NCBI RefSeq assembly: GCF_001577265.1
Contig: NZ_CP014517.1
Location: 3,818,501 to 3,882,500, forward strand
Source: Variovorax sp. PAMC 28711
GTDB taxonomy: Bacteria; Pseudomonadota; Gammaproteobacteria; Burkholderiales; Burkholderiaceae_C
DNA: 64,000 nucleotides
Direction: 5' to 3'
The stretch's first letter is position 1; each line of letters opens with the position of its first letter. Of the stretch, positions 1-11,203 are shown one piece after another. Below the pieces are notes generated by a model, which saw only the letters and a program-made list of their open reading frames with translations, did no database searches and was not told the origin of the DNA. The position numbers and the translations under genes were made by a program.

Positions 1-1
1 C

Positions 2-832
2 GACATCGTGCTGCGCCAGTCGCCCGACGAGCGCGAGGCCATTTCCGACATCGGCAACGCCTACCTGCCGACCGCGTCAGGACGCTCGATTCCGTTGACG
101 CAGATCGCCAAGCCGGTGTTCGACTGGGAACCGGGCGTGATGTGGCGCGAAAACCGCGACTACGCGATCACCGTGCAGGGCGACATCGTCGAAGGGCTGC
201 AGGGCGCGACGGTGACGAACGAACTCCTGCCGCAACTGCGAGCGCTCGAAGCGAAGTGGCTCGCGGCCGGGCAGGGCGCCTACCGCATCGGCGTGGCGGG
301 CGCGGTCGAGCAGAGCAGCAAGGGGTCGTCGTCCATCGTGGCCGGTGTGCCCATCATGCTGTTCCTGGTGTTCACGCTGCTCATGCTGCAGCTGCACAGT
401 TTCAGCCGCTCCTTGCTGGTGTTCATCACCGGACCGCTCGGCATCGCCGGCGTGGCGGGCGCGCTGCTGTTGCTCAACCGGCCGTTCGGCTTCGTCGCGC
501 TGCTGGGCGTGATCGCCCTGATGGGAATGATCCAGCGCAACTCGGTGATCCTGATCGACCAGATCGAGAGCGACCGGGCGGCCGGTGTGCCGGCCTGGGA
601 CGCGATCGTCGAATCGGCAGTCCGACGCCTTCGGCCGATCGTGCTGACGGCGGCGGCGGCGGTGCTGGCGATGATCCCGCTGTCGCGCAGCGTGTTCTGG
701 GGGCCGATGGCGGTCGCGATCATGGGCGGATTGATCGTCGCGACCGTGCTCACCCTGCTGGCGCTTCCGGCGATGTACGCCGCAGCGTTCCGTGTCAAGC
801 GGGAACCGGAACAGCTGCCGGTTAGCGGCTAA
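2..832 (+). CDS. RND efflux transporter permease, C-terminal part (5' truncated by window)
   Basis: The reading frame is open from the first bases of the window, so the gene begins upstream and only about the last 277 codons are visible. The fragment carries the end of the second periplasmic loop and then five hydrophobic segments, which is the C-terminal membrane half of an AcrB/CusA-type resistance-nodulation-division pump. The stretch MGMIQRNSVILIDQIE matches the conserved TM11-region motif of the family (usually GLxxKNxILIVE). Such permeases export drugs, metals or metabolites from the inner membrane and periplasm using the proton gradient, with an adaptor and an outer membrane channel. 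Those partners would lie upstream, out of view. Substrate cannot be deduced. A terminator-like hairpin follows the stop codon. Confidence 0.9.
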   Translation, partial: DIVLRQSPDEREAISDIGNAYLPTASGRSIPLTQIAKPVFDWEPGVMWRENRDYAITVQGDIVEGLQGATVTNELLPQLRALEAKWLAAGQGAYRIGVAGAVEQSSKGSSSIVAGVPIMLFLVFTLLMLQLHSFSRSLLVFITGPLGIAGVAGALLLLNRPFGFVALLGVIALMGMIQRNSVILIDQIESDRAAGVPAWDAIVESAVRRLRPIVLTAAAAVLAMIPLSRSVFWGPMAVAIMGGLIVATVLTLLALPAMYAAAFRVKREPEQLPVSG

Positions 833-855
833 AATGCGCGGTTACCGATTTCGAG

Positions 856-888
856 CGGGTGGTCTGCATTCAGAGGCCGCCCGTTTTC
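856..888 (+). terminator. Probable rho-independent terminator after the RND gene
   Basis: A 10-bp stem (856-865 with 874-883, containing two G-U pairs) closes an 8-nt loop and is followed by TTTT. It lies between the RND stop codon and the downstream tRNA-Leu, so it probably separates the two transcripts. Confidence 0.6.
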
Positions 889-906
889 GCATCCATTCAC
901 CTGATC

Positions 907-993
907 GCGCGGGTGGCGAAATTGGTAGACGCACCAGGTTTAGGTCCTGACGTTCGCAAGAACGTGCCGGTTCGAGTCCGGCCCCGCGCACCA
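907..993 (+). tRNA. tRNA-Leu (anticodon TAG)
   Basis: The seven-base acceptor stem GCGCGGG pairs with CCCGCGC before the discriminator A and an encoded CCA. The D-arm, a long class II variable arm and the T-arm with GGTTCGAGTCC are all visible, and the anticodon loop contains TAG, which reads CUA leucine codons. It ends 26 nt before tig. Confidence 0.97.
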
Positions 994-1019
994 GCCCCAT
1001 TTCTCTTGAGGAACCCAAA

Positions 1020-2333
1020 ATGACCGTGACCGTTGAAACCCTCGAAAAACTCGAGCGCAAGATCACGCTGACCCTGCCGGTCGGCACCATCCAGAACGAA
1101 GTCGATTCGCGCCTCAAGAAGCTGGCCCGCACCGTCAAGATGGACGGATTCCGTCCCGGCAAGGTGCCGATGAACGTCGTGGCGCAGCGCTACGGTTACT
1201 CGGTGCACTACGAGGTCATGAACGACAAGGTCGGCGAGGCGTTCTCGCAGGCCGCCAACGAAGCCAAGCTGCGTGTGGCCGGCCAGCCCCGCATCACCGA
1301 AAAAGAAGAATCGCCTGAAGGCGAGCTTTCCTTCGACGCGGTCTTCGAAGTGTTCCCTGAAGTCAAGATCAAGGACCTCGCCGGCGCCGAAGTCGAGCGC
1401 CTCACCGCCGAAGTCGGCGACGACGCGATCGACAAGACGATCGACATCCTGCGCAAGCAGCGCCGCACCTTCGCGCAGCGCGCGATGGACGCCCAGGCGC
1501 AGGACAACGACCGCGTGACGGTCGACTTCGAAGGCAAGATCGAAGGCGAAACCTTCCAGGGCGGCAAGGCCGAAGACTTCCAGTTCATCATCGGCGAAGG
1601 CCAGATGCTGAAGGAATTCGAAGACGCGGTCCGCGGCCTGAAGAGCGGTGACAGCCGCACCTTCCCGCTGTCGTTTCCCGAGGACTATCACGGCAAGGAT
1701 GTAGCCGGCAAGCAAGCCGACTTCATGGTCACCGTGAAGAAGATCGAAGCCTCGCACCTCCCGGAAGTCAACGAACAGCTGGCCAAGTCGCTCGGCATCG
1801 CCGACGCCACGGTCGACGGCCTGCGCGCCGACATCAAGCGCAACCTCGAGCGCGAAGTGAAGTTCCGCCTCTTGGCCCGCAACAAAAACGCCGTGATGGA
1901 TGCGCTGGTCGCCCATGCCGAGCTCGACCTGCCGAATTCGAGCGTGCAGGCCGAAGTCGACCGCATGGTCGAGGGCGCCCGCGCCGAACTGAAGCAACGC
2001 GGCATCAAGGACGCCGACAAGGCGCCGATTCCCGACGAAGTGTTCCGTCCGCAAGCCGAGCGCCGCGTGCGCCTGGGTCTGGTCGTGGCCGAGCTGGTGC
2101 GCAGCAACGAGCTGCAAGCCAAGCCGGACCAGATCAAGGCACACATCGACGAGCTCGCTGCCAGCTACGAAAAGCCGGCCGACGTGGTCCGCTGGTACTT
2201 CAGTGACAACAACCGCCTGGCCGAAGTCGAAGCGGTCGTCATCGAGAACAATGTCACCGACTTCGTCCTCGGCAAGGCCAAGGTCACCGACAAGTCGGTG
2301 TCGTTCGACGAACTGATGGCCCAGCAAGGCTGA
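1020..2333 (+). CDS. tig: Trigger factor, ribosome-associated chaperone and prolyl isomerase
   Basis: This 437-residue protein matches the usual length of trigger factor. The N-terminal ribosome-binding domain contains a GFRPGKVP loop (about residues 44-51), a version of the family signature GFRxGxxP that contacts the ribosomal tunnel exit. An FKBP-type peptidyl-prolyl isomerase domain follows (about 150-245, with [12 protein letters not shown]), then the helical C-terminal chaperone domain. It binds nascent chains as they leave the ribosome. The ATG follows a GAGGAA ribosome-binding site. It is followed by clpP, clpX and lon, the common proteobacterial protein-quality-control order. A hairpin after the stop separates it from clpP. 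Confidence 0.97.
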   Translation: MTVTVETLEKLERKITLTLPVGTIQNEVDSRLKKLARTVKMDGFRPGKVPMNVVAQRYGYSVHYEVMNDKVGEAFSQAANEAKLRVAGQPRITEKEESPEGELSFDAVFEVFPEVKIKDLAGAEVERLTAEVGDDAIDKTIDILRKQRRTFAQRAMDAQAQDNDRVTVDFEGKIEGETFQGGKAEDFQFIIGEGQMLKEFEDAVRGLKSGDSRTFPLSFPEDYHGKDVAGKQADFMVTVKKIEASHLPEVNEQLAKSLGIADATVDGLRADIKRNLEREVKFRLLARNKNAVMDALVAHAELDLPNSSVQAEVDRMVEGARAELKQRGIKDADKAPIPDEVFRPQAERRVRLGLVVAELVRSNELQAKPDQIKAHIDELAASYEKPADVVRWYFSDNNRLAEVEAVVIENNVTDFVLGKAKVTDKSVSFDELMAQQG

Positions 2334-2354
2334 TCCTGATCGGCCTTCGCCAGG

Positions 2355-2390
2355 ATGGGGCTTGTGCTTTACGGCACGAGCCCCATTTCG
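2355..2390 (+). terminator. Hairpin between tig and clpP, possible terminator or attenuator
   Basis: A 13-bp stem (2355-2367 with 2374-2386, one G-U pair) closes a 6-nt loop. The downstream sequence has only a short T-rich stretch, so termination may be partial. Confidence 0.5.
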
Positions 2391-2425
2391 TTAGGACTTA
2401 CAGTCAGACCACTTCCGGAGAAAAC

Positions 2426-3034
2426 ATGAGCGCACTGGACATTCAAGGCCTCGGCATGGTGCCGATGGTGATCGAGCAGTCGGGCCGCGGTGAGCGGTCT
2501 TATGACATTTATTCGCGCCTCCTCAAGGAGCGCGTGATCTTCCTGGTCGGCGAAGTGAACGATCAGGTTGCCAATTTGGTGGTGGCGCAGCTGCTGTTCC
2601 TCGAGAGCGAAAACCCCGACAAAGACATTTCGTTCTACATCAATTCCCCGGGCGGCAGCGTGACGGCCGGCTTGGCGATTTACGACACGATGCAGTTCGT
2701 CAAGCCGGAGATCTCGACCCTGTGCATGGGCATGGCGGCGAGCATGGGTTCGTTCCTGCTCATGGCCGGCGCCAAGGGCAAGCGCTTTGCGCTCCCCAAC
2801 TCGAAGGTCATGATTCACCAGCCGTCGGGCGGCACATCGGGACAGGCCACCGACATCGAGATCCATGCGCGCGAGATCATCAAGACGCGCCATCAGTTGA
2901 ACAAGATCTACTCGGAGCGTACGGGTCAGCCGATCGAAAAGATCGAACTCGATATGGAACGCGACCGCTATCTGTCGGCTGACGAAGCCCAGGCTTATGG
3001 CCTCGTCGACAAGGTCATCCACAAGCGCGACTGA
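2426..3034 (+). CDS. clpP: ATP-dependent Clp protease proteolytic subunit
   Basis: This 202-residue serine protease forms the tetradecameric proteolytic chamber that partners with ClpX, and with ClpA where present. The catalytic triad is visible: Ser106 in GMAASMGSF, His131 in MIHQPSGG, and an Asp near residue 180 in the segment following ELDMERD. This matches the E. coli spacing. The N-terminal leader [19 protein letters not shown] resembles the processed propeptide of other ClpP proteins. An AGGAGAA-like ribosome-binding site (TTCCGGAGAAAAC) precedes the ATG. The gene sits between tig and clpX, but a strong terminator separates it from clpX, so the ClpP:ClpX ratio is probably set transcriptionally. 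Confidence 0.98.
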   Translation: MSALDIQGLGMVPMVIEQSGRGERSYDIYSRLLKERVIFLVGEVNDQVANLVVAQLLFLESENPDKDISFYINSPGGSVTAGLAIYDTMQFVKPEISTLCMGMAASMGSFLLMAGAKGKRFALPNSKVMIHQPSGGTSGQATDIEIHAREIIKTRHQLNKIYSERTGQPIEKIELDMERDRYLSADEAQAYGLVDKVIHKRD

Positions 3035-3060
3035 TCGGCGCACCGCATGAGCGGGCCTGA

Positions 3061-3100
3061 AAACGGCGTTTCCCACACGGGAAACGCCGTTTTTGTTTCG
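3061..3100 (+). terminator. Strong intrinsic terminator between clpP and clpX
   Basis: A perfect 15-bp stem (3061-3075 with 3080-3094) closes an ACAC tetraloop and runs directly into a T-rich tract. This is the strongest-looking rho-independent terminator in the region. It implies that clpX relies on partial read-through or on its own promoter within the 35 nt before its start. Confidence 0.88.
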
Positions 3101-3134
3101 CTATCATTGTTTATCCCAGTTACGAGGCACCTGC

Positions 3135-4403
3135 ATGGCCGAGAAAAAAGGCTCTTCGAGCGAAAAAACGCTTTACTGCTCGTTTTGCGGCAAGAGCCAG
3201 CACGAGGTCAAGAAACTGATCGCGGGCCCGTCGGTTTTCATTTGCGACGAGTGCATCGACCTGTGCAATGAAATCATTCGTGACGAATTGCCTGCGGGCG
3301 ACGAGGCGCGCGATGCCCGCAACGACCTGCCGACCCCACTTGAGATCAAGACCAACCTCGACAACTACGTGATTGGCCAGGAGCCGGCCAAGCGCATGCT
3401 GTCGGTGGCGGTCTACAACCACTACAAGCGCCTGCGCCACAAGGAAAAGAACACCAAGGGCGACGAGGTCGAGCTCAACAAGAGCAACATCTTGCTGATC
3501 GGCCCGACCGGTTCGGGCAAGACGCTGCTGGCGCAAACGCTCGCCCGCATGCTCGACGTGCCTTTCGTGATGGCCGACGCCACCACGCTGACCGAAGCCG
3601 GCTACGTCGGCGAAGACGTCGAGAACATCATCCAGAAGCTGCTGCAAAGCTGCAACTACGAGGTCGAGAAGGCGCAGCGCGGCATCGTCTACATCGACGA
3701 GATCGACAAGATCTCGCGCAAGTCGGACAACCCGTCGATCACGCGTGACGTGTCGGGCGAGGGCGTGCAGCAGGCGCTGCTCAAGCTCATCGAAGGCACG
3801 ATGGCCAGCGTGCCGCCGCAGGGTGGCCGCAAGCACCCGAACCAGGATTTCCTGCAGATCGACACGACCAACATCCTGTTCATCTGCGGCGGTGCCTTCT
3901 CGGGCCTGGAAAAGGTCATCGAGAACCGCACCGAGGCCTCGGGCATCGGCTTCGGCGCCATGGTCAAGAGCAAGGCGCAGCGCAGCATCACCGAGGTGTT
4001 CCGCGAGGTCGAGCCCGAAGACCTGATCAAGTTCGGGCTGATCCCCGAACTGGTCGGCCGCATGCCGGTGGTCGCCTCGCTGGCGGAACTGAGCGAAGAC
4101 GCGCTGGTGCAGATCCTGACCGAGCCCAAGAATGCGGTCGTCAAGCAGTTCACCAAGCTGCTGCAGATGGAGGGCGTGGACCTCGAGATCCGGCCGGCCG
4201 CGCTGAAGGCGATCGCCCGCAAGGCGCTGGCCCGCAAGACCGGCGCGCGCGGGTTGCGGTCGATTCTTGAACAGTCGCTGATCGACACCATGTTCGAATT
4301 GCCGAACGCGATCAACGTCGACAAGGTGGTGGTCGAGGAATCGACCATCGACGAAAACAAGCCCCCGCTGCTCGTGTACCGCGAAGCTGCGAAAAAGGCC
4401 TAA
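3135..4403 (+). CDS. clpX: ClpX, ATP-dependent unfoldase of the ClpXP protease
   Basis: This 422-residue AAA+ unfoldase recognises tagged substrates and feeds them into ClpP. The N-terminal zinc-binding domain has CxxC (Cys15, Cys18) and CDEC (Cys37, Cys40). The Walker A motif GPTGSGKT is at 123-130 and the Walker B motif YIDEID has its acidic pair at 188-189. The C-terminal small domain includes the sensor-2 stretch TGARGLRSI. The start is placed at MAEKKGSS because it follows an ACGAGGC ribosome-binding site. An upstream in-frame TTG-initiated extension of 14 residues overlaps the terminator and lacks homology. lon begins 9 nt after the stop, so the two are likely co-transcribed. Confidence 0.97.
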   Translation: MAEKKGSSSEKTLYCSFCGKSQHEVKKLIAGPSVFICDECIDLCNEIIRDELPAGDEARDARNDLPTPLEIKTNLDNYVIGQEPAKRMLSVAVYNHYKRLRHKEKNTKGDEVELNKSNILLIGPTGSGKTLLAQTLARMLDVPFVMADATTLTEAGYVGEDVENIIQKLLQSCNYEVEKAQRGIVYIDEIDKISRKSDNPSITRDVSGEGVQQALLKLIEGTMASVPPQGGRKHPNQDFLQIDTTNILFICGGAFSGLEKVIENRTEASGIGFGAMVKSKAQRSITEVFREVEPEDLIKFGLIPELVGRMPVVASLAELSEDALVQILTEPKNAVVKQFTKLLQMEGVDLEIRPAALKAIARKALARKTGARGLRSILEQSLIDTMFELPNAINVDKVVVEESTIDENKPPLLVYREAAKKA

Positions 4404-4412
4404 AGGATTTTG

Positions 4413-6860
<2,448 letters not shown>

Positions 6861-6867
6861 GCGAGAT

Positions 6868-6897
6868 TTGCCGAGCCACCGAAAGCTGGTATATAAT
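6868..6897 (+). promoter_or_regulatory. Candidate sigma70 promoter for tRNA-Gly
   Basis: TTGCCG at 6868-6873 is separated by 18 bp from a perfect TATAAT at 6892-6897, placing the transcription start about 8 nt before the tRNA. It lies just after the lon stop codon. Confidence 0.65.
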
Positions 6898-6911
6898 TCG
6901 AGGCTCGAAAC

Positions 6912-6987
6912 GCGGGATTAGCTCAGTTGGTAGAGCGCAACCTTGCCAAGGTTGAGGTCGAGAGTTCGAGTCTCTTATCCCGCTCCA
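6912..6987 (+). tRNA. tRNA-Gly (anticodon GCC)
   Basis: The acceptor stem GCGGGAT pairs with ATCCCGC before T and an encoded CCA. The D-arm AGCTCAGTTGGTAGAGC, the anticodon loop TTGCCAA and the T-arm GTTCGAGTC are canonical. The gene sits between lon and a strong terminator. Confidence 0.98.
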
Positions 6988-6994
6988 GATTTCG

Positions 6995-7027
6995 AAAAAG
7001 GGAAAGCGTTTGCTTTCCCTTTTTTTT
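6995..7027 (+). terminator. Rho-independent terminator after tRNA-Gly
   Basis: A 13-bp stem (6995-7007 with 7012-7024) rich in A-T at its base closes a GTTT loop and ends in a run of eight T. It separates tRNA-Gly from tRNA-Cys. Confidence 0.85.
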
Positions 7028-7042
7028 GACAGATTCAAGCGT

Positions 7043-7116
7043 GGCGCGATAGCAAAGCGGTTATGCAACGGATTGCAAATCCGTGTAGCCCGGTTCGACT
7101 CCGGGTCGCGCCTCCA
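7043..7116 (+). tRNA. tRNA-Cys (anticodon GCA)
   Basis: The acceptor stem GGCGCGA pairs with TCGCGCC. The discriminator is T, the cysteine identity base, followed by encoded CCA. The anticodon loop contains GCA and the T-arm GGTTCGACTCC is normal. Confidence 0.97.
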
Positions 7117-7212
7117 CCCAATTTGAACCCCATCGAAACCCACCAGGCAGCTCCGTCAACCGTCGTTGTCGGGGCTGTTTTTGTTTGGGGTATCGTCGCT
7201 CATCGACCCGCC

Positions 7213-7305
7213 GCCCGGATGGTGAAACTGGTAGACACATCGGACTTAAAATCCGCCGCTTCCTGCATAAGGGGCATGCCGGTTCGATTCCGGCTCCGGG
7301 CACCA
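7213..7305 (+). tRNA. tRNA-Leu (anticodon TAA)
   Basis: This is a class II tRNA with acceptor stem GCCCGGA pairing with TCCGGGC, anticodon loop CTTAAAA (TAA, reads UUA/UUG), a long variable arm and an encoded CCA. It is the second leucine tRNA in the window and ends 22 nt before the next coding region. Confidence 0.96.
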
Positions 7306-7327
7306 ACCAGACACAAGGGAGCACTCC

Positions 7328-7978
7328 ATGCCTCGCTACAACGCTCCGTTTGAAATCCATGTGCATGGCGACGTTCCGCTGCGCGCAGACGTCACCTTCG
7401 CGCAGATCCAGGAGGCGTTGACGCCCCTGTGGAAATACGCTGGCGCCAAGTCGCTGGCCGATGGCGCGACCAGCGTTTACGAAGAAGAGCCCGGCATCCG
7501 TTTCGAGCAGAAGGACCATGTGCTCCAGATGTGCTGGACGGTGGCGGGCGACGAGGATTTCCGCCAGGCGCTCGACGAGATGTGCATGGCGTTGAACGAG
7601 TTGGCCGGGCAGGGCGCCGCCATCGAAATCACCTTCTACGACACCGAGTTCGATGAAGAGGAAGACGGCGACCCCGACGACGAGTCGCGCGACGACTTCA
7701 TCATGCTGTTCGTTGGCCCGAACCCGGCGGCCATCATGCAGGTGCAGCGTGACCTGCTGGTCGAAGACGTGGTGAACCTGATGGAGCGCCATTTCGACGG
7801 CGCAGAGCTCGGTGGCGTGGTCACCGAAATCGACAAGCTGTTCGGCGAACGCTTCGATGCGCTGGTCAATTCGCTCGAAATCGGCAAGCGCCCACGCGGA
7901 GGCGGCGGCGGCGGCACCGGTGGTGGCTCGGGCGGCGGCGGACACGGCGGCGGTCGCCGTCCGCGGCACCTGCACTGA
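7328..7978 (+). CDS. Conserved hypothetical protein with acidic middle and glycine-rich tail
   Basis: I do not recognise the family by function. The 216-residue protein has no signal peptide or membrane segment, so it is probably cytoplasmic. The N-terminal 190 residues look like a folded mixed alpha/beta domain with an acidic patch (DTEFDEEEDGDPDD) near residue 105. The last roughly 25 residues are almost only Gly with a few His and Arg (for example GGGGGGTGGG), which suggests a disordered or nucleic-acid-touching tail. An AGGGAGC ribosome-binding site precedes the ATG. It stands alone after tRNA-Leu and converges on the next gene with a 1-bp gap. Confidence 0.8.
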   Translation: MPRYNAPFEIHVHGDVPLRADVTFAQIQEALTPLWKYAGAKSLADGATSVYEEEPGIRFEQKDHVLQMCWTVAGDEDFRQALDEMCMALNELAGQGAAIEITFYDTEFDEEEDGDPDDESRDDFIMLFVGPNPAAIMQVQRDLLVEDVVNLMERHFDGAELGGVVTEIDKLFGERFDALVNSLEIGKRPRGGGGGGTGGGSGGGGHGGGRRPRHLH

Positions 7979-7979
7979 G

Positions 7980-8750
7980 CTATTCGACGAGCCGGAGGGC
8001 CGGCGGGATCGCATAGCGCGTCCCGTCGTATTGCAGTGTCAGGGTCTTGAAACTGGCCGGCTGCTCGCGCTCGGCGCACTCGCCGTCGCCCGTCGGGACG
8101 GCGTGGCTTTCGATGCGGGTCTGGCTCAGCAGCAGGTCGGCATAACCCCGATTCGCCGTCGTCCGCGATAGGGCCACCGACATGCGGAGCTGCTCGAACT
8201 TGCCGGCACAGCTGGTGTCCCACTCGCCGCGCTCCCGTGCCGTTTCCAGGCCGTCCAGCACCTTGCGCAGGTGCTCCCCCTGCGGCACATACAGAGAGAG
8301 TTCTTCGTTCGCGTAGGGGTTGGCGCGAGACGCGCCGCTGTGCTTCACCCGCAAGCCGAACGCGCGCGTGTCCGCTGCCAGGATGTAGCGCGCGGTATCG
8401 ATCTGAATGTCGCTGATGCGCACCGCGTCTTCCACGAGCGCCCGGGATTCGAAAACGCGACTGCTGATGCGGGCGCGATCGGTGTTGCCGTTGTCGGCTT
8501 GTTGCACGACCATGACATCGAGGTCGTAGTCGGTGCTGCCTTCTGGCGACGCGGTCCGCGGCAACGGGAGCACCACGATGTAGCGCCCGAGAAACCCCGG
8601 CCAGGCCTTGCAGCCGGCCTTGTCGCGGTCGAGCTCCCTGTCCGGGTGCAGCTTGGCATGCATCCGCTCCGCCAGACCGCTGTCGCAGGAGGCCTGACTG
8701 GCCGTGCCGAAGGCGGCCAGGGTCCAGGCGATGCAAACCAGCCGCAACAT
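7980..8750 (-). CDS. Hypothetical exported protein
   Basis: Function is unknown. The start at MLRLVCIAWT gives a typical Sec signal peptide ending at SQA, so the mature roughly 236-residue protein is probably periplasmic. The mature part contains four Cys (in CDSG, GCKAWPG, SCAGK and GECAE), compatible with two disulfides. No catalytic motif is recognised. The gene lies immediately downstream of murI on the same strand with 11 bp between them, so it may be the last gene of the fumarase-murI transcript. No good ribosome-binding site is seen, and a GTG five codons upstream is an alternative start. Confidence 0.75.
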   Translation of the reverse strand: MLRLVCIAWTLAAFGTASQASCDSGLAERMHAKLHPDRELDRDKAGCKAWPGFLGRYIVVLPLPRTASPEGSTDYDLDVMVVQQADNGNTDRARISSRVFESRALVEDAVRISDIQIDTARYILAADTRAFGLRVKHSGASRANPYANEELSLYVPQGEHLRKVLDGLETARERGEWDTSCAGKFEQLRMSVALSRTTANRGYADLLLSQTRIESHAVPTGDGECAEREQPASFKTLTLQYDGTRYAIPPALRLVE

Positions 8751-8761
8751 GCGCGCCACCG

Positions 8762-9583
8762 TCAAACAGCCGCCGAGGCGATGGGCAGGGCGAGGGATGC
8801 CGGCGCCGCCGGCCCGACCAGCCAGCGTGCGGCCGCGGCATCGAGCTGAGGGGCGACACCGCTGGTCAGCAGTTCCACTTTTCCTTCGCCGTCGGCAAGC
8901 CGAGCCGCCGCGGTCAGCAGCCGCCGCGTTTGCTGCGCGACCGGGGCGCCGGTGTCGATGAAATGCACCGACTCGCCGGTGTGTCGGCGCAGCTCGGCGG
9001 CAACGAACGGGTAGTGCGTGCACCCCAGCACGAGCGTGTCAATCTGCCCGTCGGCGTCTCCGAAATCACCCGCGTCGCCCGTGTAGCGCGCGCAGAGCGC
9101 CGCGATGCTCGGAGCGTCTGCGGCCTCGATGGCGGAAGCCAGCCCATCGCAGGGCACGAGGCTGAAGCGGGCCTGGTCGGCCAGCGACGCCTGCAGCGCC
9201 TCGAACTTGCGGCTGGCCAGCGTGCCGCGCGTGGCGAGCACGGCGATGTGCCGGGTGCGGCTGCGGGCAACGGCGGGCTTGAGCGCCGGCTCCACGCCGA
9301 CCAGTGGCAGCGCCGGATGGTCGGCGCGCAGCAGATGGATGGCCGCCGCCGTCGCCGTGTTGCACGCAACGACGAGTGCCTTGATGCCATGCCGATCAAT
9401 GAGGTGGCGAGCGACCGCGCGGGTGCGCTCGGCCACGTACGCCTCGCTGCGTTCGCCATACGGCGCGTGCGCCGTGTCCGCGAAGTAGACGAAGCGCTCG
9501 TGCGGCAGTTCGGCGCGCAGCGCGTTCAGCACGCTGAGCCCGCCGACACCGCTGTCGAAAACGCCGATCGGGGAATCGCTCAA
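8762..9583 (-). CDS. murI: Glutamate racemase
   Basis: The enzyme interconverts L- and D-glutamate, supplying D-Glu for peptidoglycan. The two catalytic cysteines are Cys74 in VVACNTAT and Cys188 in LGCTHYPF, and the N-terminal FDSGVGGLSVL motif is intact. The start is a TTG that overlaps the fumarase stop codon (TTGA), giving 273 residues, close to the family norm. An upstream in-frame extension would enter the fumarase gene and lacks homology. The overlap suggests translational coupling to the class I fumarase, a pairing with no obvious metabolic logic. Confidence 0.95.
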   Translation of the reverse strand: MSDSPIGVFDSGVGGLSVLNALRAELPHERFVYFADTAHAPYGERSEAYVAERTRAVARHLIDRHGIKALVVACNTATAAAIHLLRADHPALPLVGVEPALKPAVARSRTRHIAVLATRGTLASRKFEALQASLADQARFSLVPCDGLASAIEAADAPSIAALCARYTGDAGDFGDADGQIDTLVLGCTHYPFVAAELRRHTGESVHFIDTGAPVAQQTRRLLTAAARLADGEGKVELLTSGVAPQLDAAAARWLVGPAAPASLALPIASAAV

Positions 9584-11133
9584 ACGGCTTCCAGCGCAAT
9601 CGTCTTCAACTCGCCGCTGGCGATGCGCTTTTGCCACTCGGCCGGGCCGGTGATGTGCGCGCTGGTGCCGCCGGCATCGACGGCCACCGTCACCGGCATG
9701 TCGACCACGTCGAATTCGTAGATGGCTTCCATGCCGAGGTCCGCGAAGCCCACGACCCTGGCCGTCTTGATTGCCTTGCTGACCAGGTACGCGGCACCGC
9801 CGACGGCCATCAGGTAGGCGCTCTTGTGTTTCTTGATGGCTTCGATGGCGACCGGGCCGCGTTCGGCCTTGCCGATCATCGCGATCAGGCCGGTTTGCGC
9901 CAGCATCATCTCGGTGAAGCCGTCCATGCGCGTGGCGGTGGTGGGGCCGGCCGGGCCGACCGCCTCGCCCTTCATCGGATCGACCGGGCCGACGTAGTAG
10001 ATGACGCGGTGGGTGAAGTCCACGGGTAGCTTCTCGCCCCTGGCCAGCATGTCGGCGATGCGCTTGTGCGCCGCGTCGCGGCCGGTCAGCATCTTGCCGT
10101 TGAGCAGCAGCGTGTCACCCGGCTTCCAGCGGGCGACTTCTTCGGGCGTGAGCGCATCGAGGTACACCTTCTTGCTCTTCTGGTAGTCGGGCTTCCAGTC
10201 GACATCGGGCCACAGGTCGAGCGAGGGCGGCGTGAGGTAGACGGCGCCGCTGCCGTCCATCGTGAAGTGCGCATGCCGGGTGGCCGCGCAATTCGGGATC
10301 ATGGCCACCGGCTTGCTGGCCGCGTGGGTCGGGTACATCTTGATCTTGATGTCGAGCACGGTCGCGAGGCCGCCCAGGCCCTGCGCGCCGATGCCGAGCG
10401 CATTGACCTTCTCGTACAGCTCGATGCGCAGCGCTTCGACTTTCGAGAGCTCGGCGCCCGAGGCCTTCTTGGCCTGCAGCTCGTGCATGTCGAGGTCGTC
10501 CATCAGGCTCTCCTTGGCCATCAGCGCAGCCTTTTCAGCGGTGCCGCCGATGCCGATGCCCAGCATGCCGGGTGGGCACCATCCCGCGCCCATCGTCGGC
10601 ACCGTCTTGAGCACCCAGTCGACCACGCTGTCGCCGGGGTTCAGCATCACCAGCTTGCTCTTGTTCTCACTGCCGCCGCCCTTGGCCGCGACCGTCACTT
10701 CGAGCTTATCGCCGGGCACGATCTCGGTGAAGATCACCGCGGGCGTGTTGTCCTTGGTGTTCTTGCGGTCGAACTGCGGGTCGGCCACGACCGAGGCGCG
10801 CAGCGTGTTGTCGGGGTGGTTGTAGCCCTGGCGCACGCCTTCGTTGATGGCATCGTCCAGGCTGCCGGTGAAGCCGCCCCAGCGCACGTCCATGCCGACC
10901 TTGAGGAACACGTTGACGATGCCGGTGTCCTGGCAGATCGGCCGGTGGCCGGTCGCGCTCATCTTGCTGTTGGTGAGGATCTGCGCAATGGCGTCCTTGG
11001 CCGCCGGGCTCTGCTCACGCTCGTAGGCCTTGGCCAGGTGCGCGATGTAGTCGGTCGGGTGGTAGTAGCTGATGTACTGAAGGGCGGCGGCGACGGATTC
11101 GATCAGGTCGGCCTGCTGGATGGTGGTGGTCAT
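9580..11133 (-). CDS. fumA: Class I (iron-sulfur) fumarate hydratase
   Basis: This 517-residue enzyme hydrates fumarate to malate in the citric acid cycle using an oxygen-sensitive [4Fe-4S] cluster. The three expected cluster cysteines are in PICQDTG, GWCPPGMLGIGIGG and IPNCAATRH. The N-terminal alpha and C-terminal beta domains are fused as in E. coli FumA/FumB. The C-terminal domain contains VGPAGPTTATRMD. It is divergent from an unrelated class II fumarase 1.8 kb away, so the organism has both an iron-sulfur and an iron-free enzyme. The downstream murI overlaps its stop codon. Confidence 0.96.
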   Translation of the reverse strand: MTTTIQQADLIESVAAALQYISYYHPTDYIAHLAKAYEREQSPAAKDAIAQILTNSKMSATGHRPICQDTGIVNVFLKVGMDVRWGGFTGSLDDAINEGVRQGYNHPDNTLRASVVADPQFDRKNTKDNTPAVIFTEIVPGDKLEVTVAAKGGGSENKSKLVMLNPGDSVVDWVLKTVPTMGAGWCPPGMLGIGIGGTAEKAALMAKESLMDDLDMHELQAKKASGAELSKVEALRIELYEKVNALGIGAQGLGGLATVLDIKIKMYPTHAASKPVAMIPNCAATRHAHFTMDGSGAVYLTPPSLDLWPDVDWKPDYQKSKKVYLDALTPEEVARWKPGDTLLLNGKMLTGRDAAHKRIADMLARGEKLPVDFTHRVIYYVGPVDPMKGEAVGPAGPTTATRMDGFTEMMLAQTGLIAMIGKAERGPVAIEAIKKHKSAYLMAVGGAAYLVSKAIKTARVVGFADLGMEAIYEFDVVDMPVTVAVDAGGTSAHITGPAEWQKRIASGELKTIALEAV

Positions 11134-11203
11134 CGTGCGGTTTTTGGGTGTGCGGTGGGGAGCCGAAATTATCTCCCACCGCCTCTCCGGCCGCCCTCGT
11201 GTG

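Noticed and set aside
6912-7305. tRNA cluster as an integration site carrying a mobile element
   Set aside because: No integrase, direct repeat of a tRNA 3' end or foreign-looking DNA follows the tRNAs.
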